From contig NZ_JABSSX010000010.1 of NCBI RefSeq assembly GCF_013280495.1, positions 49,097 through 113,096 on the forward strand: DNA of 64,000 nucleotides. Direction: 5' to 3'. The stretch is from Brevibacterium permense. Its GTDB lineage: Bacteria; Actinomycetota; Actinomycetes; Actinomycetales; Brevibacteriaceae. A model generated the notes under the pieces. That model saw nothing but the letters and a program-made list of their open reading frames with translations. It was not told where the DNA came from and did not search any database. Both the position numbers and the translations under genes were made by a program. The stretch's first letter is position 1, and every line of letters begins with the position of its first letter. Positions 8,656 to 17,427 of this stretch are shown in pieces.

Positions 8656-8916
8656 TCATTTCTGTTCGAGGGCGCGCATGATCGGCTCATAGTGGATGGT
8701 GATCGCGGCGCGGAAAGCCTCGACACGCCGGATTCCGCCGCTTCGAGCATGAGCCCGTGAGCCTGCGCGGTCTGCTCCAGGCCGGAGGCCACTTGGCGGC
8801 CACGGCCACATTGAGTTTGGGCAGGACGGCAGTGTGCACTGACCATCGGAGAGAATGAGAGCCTTGATTCTGTCGGAGGTCGTCGCTTTCCGTCCGGTCT
8901 CTGTCGGATCCGCCAT
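8656..8916 (-). pseudogene. Broken GntR/FCD family regulator
   Basis: Starting at the ATG at 8916 the reading MADPTETGRKATTSDRIKALILSDG matches the beginning of a GntR winged helix, then continues into nonsense. In a second frame LEQTAQAHGLMLEAAESG follows, and in the first frame again EAFRAAITIHYEPIMRALEQK to the stop at 8656. Together the last two pieces form the C-terminal end of an FCD ligand domain. About 150 residues in the middle, including the recognition helix, are gone and at least one frameshift separates the remaining parts. It lies 25 bases upstream of nagB and presumably once regulated it. Confidence 0.6.
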
Positions 8917-9104
8917 GATCACCTGCCGGTGGTCGTTCCACGCTGAGCCTCCAGTCTACGTCTGACATCAGATGTATCGGTGATGAGCTACCCCTCGAGA
9001 CGAGAACCAGCGGCCTTGTCATATACGCGGCAGTCGATGACTACTAGAGTGGTAGGCGTCAGCGGTCGTCGCACGGCCGACAACCACGACCCATTGGAGG
9101 AGTC

Positions 9105-10346
9105 ATGAGTGGAGTGGCGGTCACCATCGCCGTTGTCATCATCATCCTCGTCGTCGCCGTCCTGCTGTTCGGGAAGCTGCGCACGAGCGTGTTCTTCACG
9201 GTGAAGACGCAGGAGAACGTCATCGTCGAACGATTCGGCAAGTTCAAGAAGGTCGCGCGGCCGGGACTGAACACGAAGGTGCCGTTCATCGAGACGACGA
9301 GCAGGCCGATCTCGCTGCGCGTCCAGCAGCTCGAGGTCAACATCGAGTCGAAGACGAAGGACAACGTCTTCGTCACGGTGCCGGTTGCGGTCCAGTACGT
9401 CGTCGAAGAGGACAACGTCGCCGATGCCTATTACCGTCTGGCGAATTCGGAGGAGCAGATCCGCTCCTATGTCTTCGACACCGTCCGTTCGGCACTGTCG
9501 GGACTGACGCTCGACACCGCGTTCGAGTCGAAGGACGACATCGCCGAAAACGTCGAGCGCCGACTGTCGGAGTCGATGAAGCGCTACGGCTTCAAGATCG
9601 TGAGCACTCTGGTCACGGACATCACCCCTGATCCGCGCGTGCGGGATTCGATGAACTCGATCAACGCCGCGCAGCGTGACAAGGTCGCCGCGCAGTCGCT
9701 GGCCGAGGCCGACAAGATCAAGCGCGTCACTCAAGCGCAGGCCGAATCGGAGGCGATGCGCCTGCACGGTGAAGGCGTGGCCGCTCAGCGGAAGGCGATC
9801 GCCAACGGCATCGCCGAACAGTACGCATTGCTCCAGGAGGTGGGCATCCACAAGACTGCCGAGCAGCTGCTGATGATGACCCAGTACTTCGACACGATGC
9901 AGAACGTCGCGCAGGAGGGCCGGTCGAACGTGCTGTTCATGCCGTCGAACCCGGGCGGCCTGGGCGAGATGGGCCAGGAGATCCGCAACGCCCTGTTCGC
10001 TGCCAATGCCGCCGACGAAGGCTCGCATCTGCCCGCACCGCAGGGCCGCGACGATGCGGGCGGCGATTCCAGGAGCAGCTCCGGCAGCGGCGCCGACGGC
10101 ACGAACGTCCCGCCGCAGCCGACGACTCCCCCGGCAGATCGGTCCGGGCAGTATGTCGGCGGACAGGGCCAGGGCGGCTCCGGACAGGGCCAGCCGGGCC
10201 AGGGCCGCCCGGGGCAGGGCCAACCGGGGCAGGGGCAAGGTGAGCACGGTCAGCAGGGACACACGGATCCGCGCTCCGCGGCCCAGTCGGCCGTTCGCGC
10301 CGCCGCCGAGCAGTGGCGCAACCGCCGCGGCGGCAACCAGGGCTGA
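9105..10346 (+). CDS. SPFH/band 7 family membrane protein (stomatin-like)
   Basis: 413 aa. One N-terminal membrane helix (residues 5-22) is followed by a prohibitin/stomatin-type SPFH domain: QENVIVERFGKFKKVARPGLNTKVPFIET, then DNVFVTVPVAVQYVV and ITPDPRVRDSMNSINAAQR. An Ala/Glu/Gln-rich coiled-coil runs over about residues 190-250. After residue 310 the sequence turns into a low-complexity Gly/Gln/Pro tail with repeated GQGQPGQG units, ending in a basic RNRRGG. Such proteins form large membrane microdomain scaffolds. No NfeD partner is adjacent. GGAGG precedes the ATG. Confidence 0.88.
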   Translation: MSGVAVTIAVVIIILVVAVLLFGKLRTSVFFTVKTQENVIVERFGKFKKVARPGLNTKVPFIETTSRPISLRVQQLEVNIESKTKDNVFVTVPVAVQYVVEEDNVADAYYRLANSEEQIRSYVFDTVRSALSGLTLDTAFESKDDIAENVERRLSESMKRYGFKIVSTLVTDITPDPRVRDSMNSINAAQRDKVAAQSLAEADKIKRVTQAQAESEAMRLHGEGVAAQRKAIANGIAEQYALLQEVGIHKTAEQLLMMTQYFDTMQNVAQEGRSNVLFMPSNPGGLGEMGQEIRNALFAANAADEGSHLPAPQGRDDAGGDSRSSSGSGADGTNVPPQPTTPPADRSGQYVGGQGQGGSGQGQPGQGRPGQGQPGQGQGEHGQQGHTDPRSAAQSAVRAAAEQWRNRRGGNQG

Positions 10347-10436
10347 GCCGGCAGTGCTGAGCCGGCAGAGCTGAACCGGCCGGCAGCGCTGGGCCGGCAG
10401 AGTTGAGCCGGCAGACACCGCTCAGCGCACACCGCC

Positions 10437-10472
10437 GAGGGGCGGGTGAAGAGAGATCTTCACCCGCCCCTC
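10437..10472. terminator. Hairpin terminator, copy 1
   Basis: 16-bp perfect arms GAGGGGCGGGTGAAGA and its complement around a GAGA loop, downstream of the SPFH gene. There is no T-tract. The exact reverse complement of the whole 36-bp element occurs at 11799-11834. Confidence 0.65.
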
Positions 10473-10638
10473 ATCCGTATGCGCACCCCCGGTGCGCCAC
10501 CTGGGAACTCCTCCTCCTGCGGGGTCCTCCCCATAGGAACTCGCCGCCACCTGGGAACTCCTCCTCCTGGGAATTCGACGCCGCCCGCGAACTGACTGAC
10601 TCCTGGGAACTGGCCGCCTCCCGGAATTATTGGTTGTG

Positions 10639-10653
10639 CACAATTGAATTGTG
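10639..10653. promoter_or_regulatory. OhrR operator palindrome
   Basis: CACAATTGAATTGTG is a perfect 7-1-7 palindrome 15 bases before the ohrR start. It matches the AT-rich CAATTnAATTG core known for OhrR operators. OhrR probably represses its own gene and the downstream ohr from here until organic peroxide oxidises it. Confidence 0.65.
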
Positions 10654-10668
10654 TGCAATCATTTTCGT

Positions 10669-11187
10669 ATGAACGCGCTCGACCTCGACCGGCAGCTCTG
10701 CTTCGCTCTCTATTCGGCGTCACGAGCGATGACCGCGTCGTACAAGGATCTGCTTGCCGAACTCGGCATCACCTATCCGCAGTATCTGGTGATGCTCGTG
10801 CTCTGGGAAGAGGGCTCCAACGACGAGGGTGTGACGGTCAAGCGCCTCGGCGAGCGTCTGCAGCTCGACTCGGGCACGCTCTCCCCTCTGCTGTCACGAC
10901 TCGAATCGCTCAGCTTCGTCACCCGCCATCGTTCCGCCGAGGATTCGCGCAGAGTTCTCGTCCGCGCCACCGCCGAGGGCGCAGCGGCCAAAGAACGCGC
11001 CGAATGCGTACCTGCCCGGATCGGCGAGCGCACGAATCTCGACCCCGCGTCGATGCCCGAGCTGCTGGAGACTCTGCGCGCGCTGACGAGGAACCTGCGC
11101 GCGGAACCCGCGCCCGTCGAGTCCCCCGACCCCCCTGCCGCACCTTTGAACTCGCACCGCGCCTCTGCATTGACAGCGCGCCACTGA
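10669..11187 (+). CDS. ohrR: MarR family organic-peroxide sensor OhrR
   Basis: 172 aa from the ATG at 10669. LDLDRQLCFALYSASRAM at the N-terminus is the OhrR hallmark, with the peroxide-sensing cysteine at residue 11. The winged helix follows with GITYPQYLVMLVLWEEG, VKRLGERLQLDSGTLSPLLSRLE and the HRSAEDSRRVLVRAT wing. The last 30 residues are a Pro/Ala-rich tail not typical of the family. It is followed 90 bases later by ohr on the same strand and preceded by an OhrR-type palindrome, so the pair is probably self-regulated. Confidence 0.88.
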   Translation: MNALDLDRQLCFALYSASRAMTASYKDLLAELGITYPQYLVMLVLWEEGSNDEGVTVKRLGERLQLDSGTLSPLLSRLESLSFVTRHRSAEDSRRVLVRATAEGAAAKERAECVPARIGERTNLDPASMPELLETLRALTRNLRAEPAPVESPDPPAAPLNSHRASALTARH

Positions 11188-11277
11188 ACCCGTACTGCAC
11201 CGCTGACCCCACATTTCACCATCGACCCCACCGATCACCACTGATCCGACAATGCACCAACAACGGAAGGAAACATC

Positions 11278-11700
11278 ATGAGGGCTCTCTACACAGCAGA
11301 GGCACTGGCCACAGGCGAAGGCCGCGACGGCCACGGACGCACGAGCGACGGAAAGGTCGATGTCGATCTCGCGACTCCGACCGAGATGGGCGGCAGCGGC
11401 AACGGCACGAATCCCGAACAGCTCTTCGCCGTCGGCTACGCGGCCTGCTATCACTCAGCGCTGCGCCTCGTGGCCGGTCAAGCCAAGGCGAACGTCGACG
11501 ATTCCACGGTCGGCTCACGCGTGAGCATCGGCAAGGACAATGAGGGCGGGTTCCAGCTCGCCGTCGAACTCGAGGTCACACTCCCGCACCTCGAGAAGGC
11601 CGAGGCCCAGGCGCTGGCCGACAAGGCCCACAAGGTCTGCCCATACTCGAACGCCACCCGCGGCAACATCGACGTGACCATCACCGTCACCGACGACTGA
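11278..11700 (+). CDS. ohr: Organic hydroperoxide resistance protein (Ohr/OsmC)
   Basis: 140 aa, full length. Ohr reduces organic and lipid hydroperoxides using two reactive cysteines and a lipoylated or dithiol reductant. Both cysteines are present: Cys57 in GYAACYHSAL and Cys121 in KVCPYSNATRGNI. TNPEQLFAVGYAAC is the diagnostic stretch that separates Ohr from OsmC. AAGGAAA lies upstream of the ATG. It forms a module with ohrR, and a hairpin closes the transcript at 11799-11834. Confidence 0.93.
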   Translation: MRALYTAEALATGEGRDGHGRTSDGKVDVDLATPTEMGGSGNGTNPEQLFAVGYAACYHSALRLVAGQAKANVDDSTVGSRVSIGKDNEGGFQLAVELEVTLPHLEKAEAQALADKAHKVCPYSNATRGNIDVTITVTDD

Positions 11701-11798
11701 TCGGCAACTCGGCTGCCGGGAGTCGGCGGCAGGCCTCCAGCAGCTGACCGACACCGGCTCGCCGACGCGGGCCGCAGCCTCCGGCCGCAACAACAGTT

Positions 11799-11834
11799 GA
11801 GGGGCGGGTGAAGATCTCTCTTCACCCGCCCCTC
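11799..11834. terminator. Hairpin terminator, copy 2 (inverted)
   Basis: Exact reverse complement of the 36-bp hairpin at 10437-10472, placed about 100 bases after ohr and 130 before the 3' end of the convergent malic enzyme gene. It could stop transcripts from both sides. The two copies bracket ohrR-ohr symmetrically. Confidence 0.65.
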
Positions 11835-11964
11835 AGTGCCGTTCGGATTCAACACCCGGCACGCAGGCCCTGCCCCACCCAAACCTCAGCTGACGTCAGC
11901 GGATACCAGCTGACATCAGCAGAGACCAGCGGACGCATGCGAACCTCAGCGCGACGCTGAGACC

Positions 11965-13170
11965 TCAGCGCTCTGCCATCGCCTCGAGCGCGGACTTCTC
12001 GACCGCCTCGGCAACGGCCGGAGCCACACGGGAATCGAGCGCGCCGGGCACGATGTAGCCGGGCTCGAGGTCATCGCCGACGAGATCGGCGATCGCACGG
12101 GCGGCGACGAGCTTCATATCGTCGGTGATCTCGGACGCATCAGCGTCGAGCGCACCGCGGAAGATTCCGGGGAACGCGAGGACGTTGTTGATCTGGTTCG
12201 GGAAGTCGCTGCGCCCGGTAGCCACCACGGTGGCGTACTTGGCGGCGACGTCGGGGACCACCTCGGGGTTGGGGTTCGACAGAGCGAAGATGATCGCGTC
12301 GTCGGCCATGTTGGCCAGGTGAGCCTCGTCGATGGTGCCGCCGGAGACGCCGATGAAGGCATCGGCACCGTCGAGGGCCTCGCCGATCCCACCGGCGATT
12401 CCGCGCGGGTTCGTCGACTCGGCGAGGAACTGCTTCGTCTCGGTCAGATCTGAGCGGCCGGACTCGACGACGCCCTTGGAATCGAGGACGACGATGTCGT
12501 TGACACCAGCGTCGGCGAGGATCTTCACCACGGCCACACCGGCAGCTCCGGCACCGGAGACGACGACGCGGACGGACGAGAAGGACTTCTTCACCACGCG
12601 CAGAGCATTCGTCAGCGCGGCGAGGACGACGACGGCGGTGCCGTGCTGGTCATCGTGCATGACGGGAATGTCGAGGGCTTCCTTGACCCGGTTTTCGATC
12701 TCGAAGCAGCGCGGAGCGGAGATGTCCTCGAGGTTGATCGCTCCGAAGGTCGGGGCCATGCGGACGATGGTTTCGACGATCTCGTCCGTGTCATTGGTGT
12801 CGAGTACGATCGGAATCGCATTCAGCCCGGAGAAGGACTTGAACAGGGCGCACTTGCCCTCCATCACCGGCAGCGAGGCGGCCGGACCGATGTCACCGAG
12901 TCCGAGCACAGCCGACCCGTCAGAGATGACCGCGACGAGTCGGCCGGTCCACGTGTGCGTGCGCGCCAGCTGCGGTTCGTCCTTGATCGCGGTGCAGACC
13001 TTGGCCACGCCCGGGGTGTACGCGATCGAAAGGTCGCGCTGGGTCTGCAGCGGTGAGGTGAGCTCGGCGGAGAGCTTGCCGCCTTCGTGTGCCTCGAAGA
13101 TCTCGGCGTCGGTGATCGGGCCCTTCGAGCTCTGGTCGGAGGCGGCTGAGTTGTGAGCGGTGGTCGTCAT
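11965..13170 (-). CDS. NAD(P)-dependent malic enzyme
   Basis: 401 aa from the ATG at 13170, with GAGGA upstream; the frame is open for 47 more codons without family resemblance. It decarboxylates malate to pyruvate, linking the TCA cycle to pyruvate and NAD(P)H supply. Motifs: LSIAYTPGVAKVCTAI (catalytic Tyr), VISDGSAVLGLGDIGP, VMEGKCALFKSF (catalytic Lys), IPVMHDDQHGTAVVVLAAL (metal Asp pair) and the Rossmann VVVSGAGAAGVAV. The length fits the short bacterial form without a phosphotransacetylase domain. The later window also holds a C4-dicarboxylate symporter and a CitA/DcuS-type two-component system. Confidence 0.92.
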   Translation of the reverse strand: MTTTAHNSAASDQSSKGPITDAEIFEAHEGGKLSAELTSPLQTQRDLSIAYTPGVAKVCTAIKDEPQLARTHTWTGRLVAVISDGSAVLGLGDIGPAASLPVMEGKCALFKSFSGLNAIPIVLDTNDTDEIVETIVRMAPTFGAINLEDISAPRCFEIENRVKEALDIPVMHDDQHGTAVVVLAALTNALRVVKKSFSSVRVVVSGAGAAGVAVVKILADAGVNDIVVLDSKGVVESGRSDLTETKQFLAESTNPRGIAGGIGEALDGADAFIGVSGGTIDEAHLANMADDAIIFALSNPNPEVVPDVAAKYATVVATGRSDFPNQINNVLAFPGIFRGALDADASEITDDMKLVAARAIADLVGDDLEPGYIVPGALDSRVAPAVAEAVEKSALEAMAER

Positions 13171-13972
13171 GGTTGATCCTCGTGGTTGATGCGGCGGCGG
13201 TTGGTGAGCCTGCTGGGCTCGTGAGTTCTCGGTCGAGCGAGCACTCCGTTCGATGATCGGATCATCGGTGCAGCCGACAGTGATCGTCTGGCCGTCGGCC
13301 GGCGCGGACACGGTCGACCGTGAGCGCAGGCGATGGTCTGGGCGAAGAACTGGTCACCAGTGAAGGATGGCGCGGTGACGTCGAAGCGGCCCGCGACATG
13401 ACCCTAGGTGAAGGGCGACGCGGTTGCGCGCAGTGCGGATACGGCTCGCATGTGGCGAGTACCGACCTCATGGGTCGCATCCGACAACTCGATCATCATA
13501 ACCGATGCTGTGACCCGTTTCACTCGAAAATCCGGCCCCCACCGAGGCCGTCCCGCCGTTCCGGTGGCATGTTCTCCAGACCTTTGGACTCAAGGCTGGA
13601 ACGTCGTCGTTGTCGTCGCCGAGGAGGCACGCCCCCGATGGCCGACTCATTCTGCAGCCGCGACGGGCCAGTACCGAGGAGGCGTATTCTCCCCCGAAAT
13701 CGCAGCAGAGCTTCCCCGCAATCCCCACCCAGGAACCGCACTCATCCAGAAACCGTGCCTGAACTGCATGGATGAAATCCAACACTCTCATGTCAGCGCC
13801 GGATGCAAAGATGATGGGGTAATCAGAACCTCTTCGATCTATCATCGAGAAATATTCGAATCTTTTCTTTGTTTTCTATTGTGAATGTCCATTTGAACGC
13901 TTAACATAGAATTAACAGCTTTTCCAATCAGCACCACTCCCGACAACGAAGTCCGAGGCAGGTGAAAACGCA
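13171..13972. other. Gene-free 800-bp interval
   Basis: Open frames exist on both strands here but none shows family motifs, balanced composition or a convincing start. The left part should carry the malic enzyme promoter. The last 130 bases (from about 13840) turn AT-rich, with runs such as TTCTTTGTTTTC and AACATAGAATTAAC, and probably hold the promoter of the HNH gene. The middle could be decayed coding sequence; I recognise nothing in it. Confidence 0.4.
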
Positions 13973-16513
13973 ATGAAGGGCACCACCAACCGTTCGACTC
14001 CCGCGCAAGCAGACGAGCCGGGTGTGGCACAGCCGTCGCCCCGATTCGCCATCCGCTTCGAATCAAGCATGTCTCGCTTTGCCGAGAACGCGGTCGCTTC
14101 CGACCGTGCCCATTTCTCCCTCCTCGAGTCAGTCTCCTCAGTTGTGTTGGAACAGGTCTTCATCGCCCTCGAACTACCCGTGCCCGAGGGTTCCGAACCG
14201 TTTCGCTGCGAAACGATCTCCGCATCCTTCGAACGCCGCGCCAAAGAGTCCGAAGAGAACACCGTCTTCGGCGTTGCGGAGAAGTCGGAGTCCTCACCCA
14301 AGGGCGCGTCGTCAACCAAGGGCGCGTCTTCGTCCAACGGCGCGTCGTCGCCCACGGACGACACGACCAGCACCGGCGGCTCCGCTTCCGCGACAGTTGT
14401 GCTCTATGACGCCGACTTCGCCCGCGAACAGTTACACAAGGCGGCTGAGCCCGAGGCGAAGGCGCTGCCCGAGTTCCCCGAGCTCGATGAGGGCATCTGC
14501 TTCTCGAAATGGGTCTATGACAATGTCGACGCTGAGGACCTCGTCGAGATCTCGACGGTGCTGGGGACCAACACTGCCCGTACCTACCGTCAGCTCACCG
14601 GCGCGATGACGATCTTCTATGGCCTGCCGCGCTTCGCCGACCGTGTCCGCGGCGGAGAGTTCACCCAGGCTCATGTCGATGTGGTCGCCCGCCAGTGCGC
14701 TGATGTCGCGTTCGACTTCCTTCCGAAGCTCGACATCTTCCTGGCCGCGAGGCGCGCCGATATCACCTGCGAGACCCTGCGCCGGGATCTGGCGAAGATG
14801 GTCGCCCTGCTCGTCCCGCCGGTCGACAACACCGAACTCGCCACCAAGCGTCGCCGCGTCGATGTCGAAGGCTACAAGGACGGCTCGGCCTGCCTGACCG
14901 TCAGCGGGCCTTCAGCGGAGATCTTCGCCTGCTACAACCGAATCCAGGGCATGGCACTGGCCGTGCATGGAAAGAACAAGTCGGCGTTCAATCTGCCTGT
15001 GGGCGTTGAGATCAGCGATGACCGCTCCATCTCTCAGCTCGAGTACGATCTGTTCATCCGGCCTGTCCCGGAACTCAAAGTCAAAGTCATTTCGGTCGAC
15101 CCGATCACGGGTATCCAAACCGCGGAAGAGAAGTCGCTGCTCGACACCGACGGCGAGCTCATTCCGGATATGGACTCCGACGACGCTGTCGCCGACTTCG
15201 CGAAGCACCTTGCTTCGGGTTCAGCTGACGACACCGCAGAGTCGTCCGACCGGAGCTCGGCCGCTGGCTCAACGGATTCATCCGACGGACTCTCTGTCGC
15301 CAACCGACCCGACGGTTCGGCTTTCCGCCCCGACTGCAGCGTCGAAGGCCAGGACTCTGACGGCCCCGTTGAATATGTCGTCAAGCTGCGCATGCCCACC
15401 AATTCGTGGTGGCTGTCGCATCAGGCCGCCACCGTGGTGACCGTTCCCTTCCTCACCCTCACCGAAGATTCGGACCTGCCCGGCACCTTTGCCAACGGCT
15501 CGCCTGTACCCGCCGAGGTGGCCCGCACTATCGCCGGCCGTTCGAAGAGCATCCAACGGATTCTCACCGACCCCGGCACCGGCACTCCCATCGACGCCAA
15601 AGCGACCACCTACCAGGTCCCCAGGGATCTTCGGAAGACCTTGGTCGAGCAGTGGACCGTGTGCACCGTTCCCGGCTGTGTTCGTCGGGCTGAGAAGTCA
15701 GAGATCGACCATGTCGTTCCGTTCTTCCATCTGAATCCGCTCAAGGGCGGTCTCACTCGGTTCGGAAACCTGCATCCGCTGTGCAAGAAACACCATGCGT
15801 TGAAGACCGCCGGTCGCCTTCGGGTCACTATGCCCAAATCCGGTGAGCTCGACTACGAGTTCAAGCACGGGATCACGACTACTGTGTCGGCGCCCGGCCA
15901 GCCTATCAATGTGGCCCAAGCGCTCGAATTCGATGCCTTGGGACGATTGGGTCTCAAACGGTGGAAACTGCCCTGGTCGATGGTTCCCTCAGCACCGAGG
16001 GTGCTCGAACTCATGCCCGGTGAGTCGACGATCCGCCAGCGCGACGAAAAGAAGCGCCGGCGCGACGAGGAGAGGCGTCAGCGGAAGGAACGCGAAGCCC
16101 GACAGCGGCGACTGTCGGAGGCGTATCGGGAGCAGCAGGCAGAAAACAGGCGGCTGCGGCTTGAACGCTGCCTCAATTGGGAGAAGTCTGCCCGCCAGCT
16201 CAGTCTTCCCGCCGGCACCGACCCAGCTGCAATGAAGCAGCTGACTGGGAACGCCAAGTATGCAAAGGCAGTCAAATGGTCGCGTCTCGCGGGTCTCGCC
16301 ATCGACGACATCACCGTCGACCCGAACGGGCTCGACAAACCCAGCGCTCGTACCAGCACCGGCTCGAGCATCAGCGACTCGGAGGTCAAGGCGCAGTCTG
16401 AGGACGCTTCCGACTCCAAGGACGCTGGAGCCGACGATCCCTGGGACCACCGCTTCGTCTCCAAGACGGTGAACTGGGAACACGACCTCGAAGTCGATCC
16501 CCCACCATTCTGA
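13973..16513 (+). CDS. DUF222/13E12-repeat family HNH endonuclease-like protein
   Basis: 846 aa, preceded by AGGTGA eight bases before the ATG. The N-terminal third holds a Ser/Lys repeat (KGASSTKGASSSNGASS) and then the DUF222 helical domain with ADRVRGGEFTQAHVDVVARQC and LAKMVALLVPP. An HNH nuclease domain lies at about residues 562-615: CTVPGCVRRAEKSEIDHVVP, then NLHPLCKKHHALK with the zinc cysteines and the DH..H metal residues intact. A highly charged coiled coil (about 685-735) follows. This family is abundant in Actinobacteria, often in several copies, and was first noted as the mycobacterial 13E12 repeat. Its role is unproven; it may be mobile. Confidence 0.82.
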   Translation: MKGTTNRSTPAQADEPGVAQPSPRFAIRFESSMSRFAENAVASDRAHFSLLESVSSVVLEQVFIALELPVPEGSEPFRCETISASFERRAKESEENTVFGVAEKSESSPKGASSTKGASSSNGASSPTDDTTSTGGSASATVVLYDADFAREQLHKAAEPEAKALPEFPELDEGICFSKWVYDNVDAEDLVEISTVLGTNTARTYRQLTGAMTIFYGLPRFADRVRGGEFTQAHVDVVARQCADVAFDFLPKLDIFLAARRADITCETLRRDLAKMVALLVPPVDNTELATKRRRVDVEGYKDGSACLTVSGPSAEIFACYNRIQGMALAVHGKNKSAFNLPVGVEISDDRSISQLEYDLFIRPVPELKVKVISVDPITGIQTAEEKSLLDTDGELIPDMDSDDAVADFAKHLASGSADDTAESSDRSSAAGSTDSSDGLSVANRPDGSAFRPDCSVEGQDSDGPVEYVVKLRMPTNSWWLSHQAATVVTVPFLTLTEDSDLPGTFANGSPVPAEVARTIAGRSKSIQRILTDPGTGTPIDAKATTYQVPRDLRKTLVEQWTVCTVPGCVRRAEKSEIDHVVPFFHLNPLKGGLTRFGNLHPLCKKHHALKTAGRLRVTMPKSGELDYEFKHGITTTVSAPGQPINVAQALEFDALGRLGLKRWKLPWSMVPSAPRVLELMPGESTIRQRDEKKRRRDEERRQRKEREARQRRLSEAYREQQAENRRLRLERCLNWEKSARQLSLPAGTDPAAMKQLTGNAKYAKAVKWSRLAGLAIDDITVDPNGLDKPSARTSTGSSISDSEVKAQSEDASDSKDAGADDPWDHRFVSKTVNWEHDLEVDPPPF

Positions 16514-16681
16514 TGACGCGCCGCGGAGTCTCTGACGTCACTGCAGGTGGGGCCGTTGCATTTCAATCGGATGGAAGGCACCCAACCGTCTGTGCACGTA
16601 GACTCATGACAATTGAACGATCGCTCAGAGGCAGGTGGAGATTGGACACGTTTCCGCCGACACCTGGAGAAAGAGGAATAG

Positions 16682-17335
16682 ATGAGTGTGCTCTATCTGG
16701 TCCGGCACGGACAGGCTTCGTTCGGCACCGATGACTATGATCGGCTGTCCGCCCTCGGCAAGGAGCAGAGCCACATCACCGGTCGCTTCCTTGCCTCACA
16801 AGGACTCGAACCCGATCGCATCATCCACGGTGAGATGCTGCGGCAGCGCCAGACCGCCGAGGGCCTCCTCGCAGGACTCGGCCGCGATATGGACGCCCAC
16901 GTCGACGCAGGTTGGAACGAATATGCCGCATGGGAGCTCACCGGCGTACTCACGGATCTCGATCCGCGCGCTCAGCACGATTCGAAGATCTTCCAGGGCG
17001 AACTCGAACGCGGTGCCGCCCGGTGGGCCTCGGGTGAGCACGACGAGGACTACACGGAGACCTACAACCAGTTCACGTCACGCGTCGAACGCGCTCTCGC
17101 TGATGCGGTCGCGGCCATGGAGTCAGGACAGTCAACGATCGTGGTCTCGAGCGCCGGTGCCATCGCGTGGACCGCGGCCCGACTGATCGGCGGCGGTTTC
17201 GACCAATGGATGGCCTTCAACCGAGTGACCATCAACACCGGCATCACGAAGATCATCACCGGCCGAGGCGGCACCAGCCTCATCTCGTTCAACGAGCACG
17301 GCCACCAGGATCCGAAGAACGCTACATACCGCTGA
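16682..17335 (+). CDS. Histidine phosphatase superfamily protein
   Basis: 217 aa with GAGGA just before the ATG. YLVRHGQASFG at the N-terminus contains the RHG motif whose His is phosphorylated during catalysis, and HGEMLRQRQTAEGL carries the Arg and Glu of the phosphate pocket. The second catalytic His, normally in a VSHGG context, is replaced: the corresponding stretch is TIVVSSAGAIAWTAARL. A subgroup of this superfamily has a similar substitution, so it may be a slow phosphatase or use another residue. It stands alone between the HNH gene and the arsenic cluster. Confidence 0.8.
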   Translation: MSVLYLVRHGQASFGTDDYDRLSALGKEQSHITGRFLASQGLEPDRIIHGEMLRQRQTAEGLLAGLGRDMDAHVDAGWNEYAAWELTGVLTDLDPRAQHDSKIFQGELERGAARWASGEHDEDYTETYNQFTSRVERALADAVAAMESGQSTIVVSSAGAIAWTAARLIGGGFDQWMAFNRVTINTGITKIITGRGGTSLISFNEHGHQDPKNATYR

Positions 17336-17427
17336 GGCGGCGAAAGCCGAACTCGCGAGTCAGCCGTGGCGGCGCATGCCGAACCGACGAGTCAGCCCGC
17401 CGTGGCAGCGGAAGCCGAGCCCGCGGG

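Larger units (their letters stand above)
10347..10668. repeat. Repeat-rich intergenic region between the SPFH gene and ohrR
   Basis: This 322-bp gap has no gene. It begins with about five imperfect copies of a GAGCCGGCAG-centred unit (10343-10417). The 36-bp hairpin listed separately comes next. A 24-bp sequence beginning GCCACCTGGGAACTCC is then repeated exactly at 10496-10519 and 10546-10569, a 50-bp period, with a third partial copy (CCTGGGAACTGG) near 10602. The last 30 bases form the ohrR promoter. Confidence 0.6.

Noticed and set aside
8988..10418. 476-codon minus-strand frame opposite the SPFH gene
   Set aside because: The SPFH protein on the other strand is unmistakable; the antisense product is an Arg/Leu-rich shadow.
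10644..11543. 299-codon frame running through ohrR and ohr
   Set aside because: Arg/Pro-rich out-of-frame shadow; the MarR and Ohr readings carry all the conserved residues.
13320..13884. Overlapping open frames in the gap before the HNH gene
   Set aside because: No ribosome-binding site, no family motif and conflicting frames; treated as non-coding.
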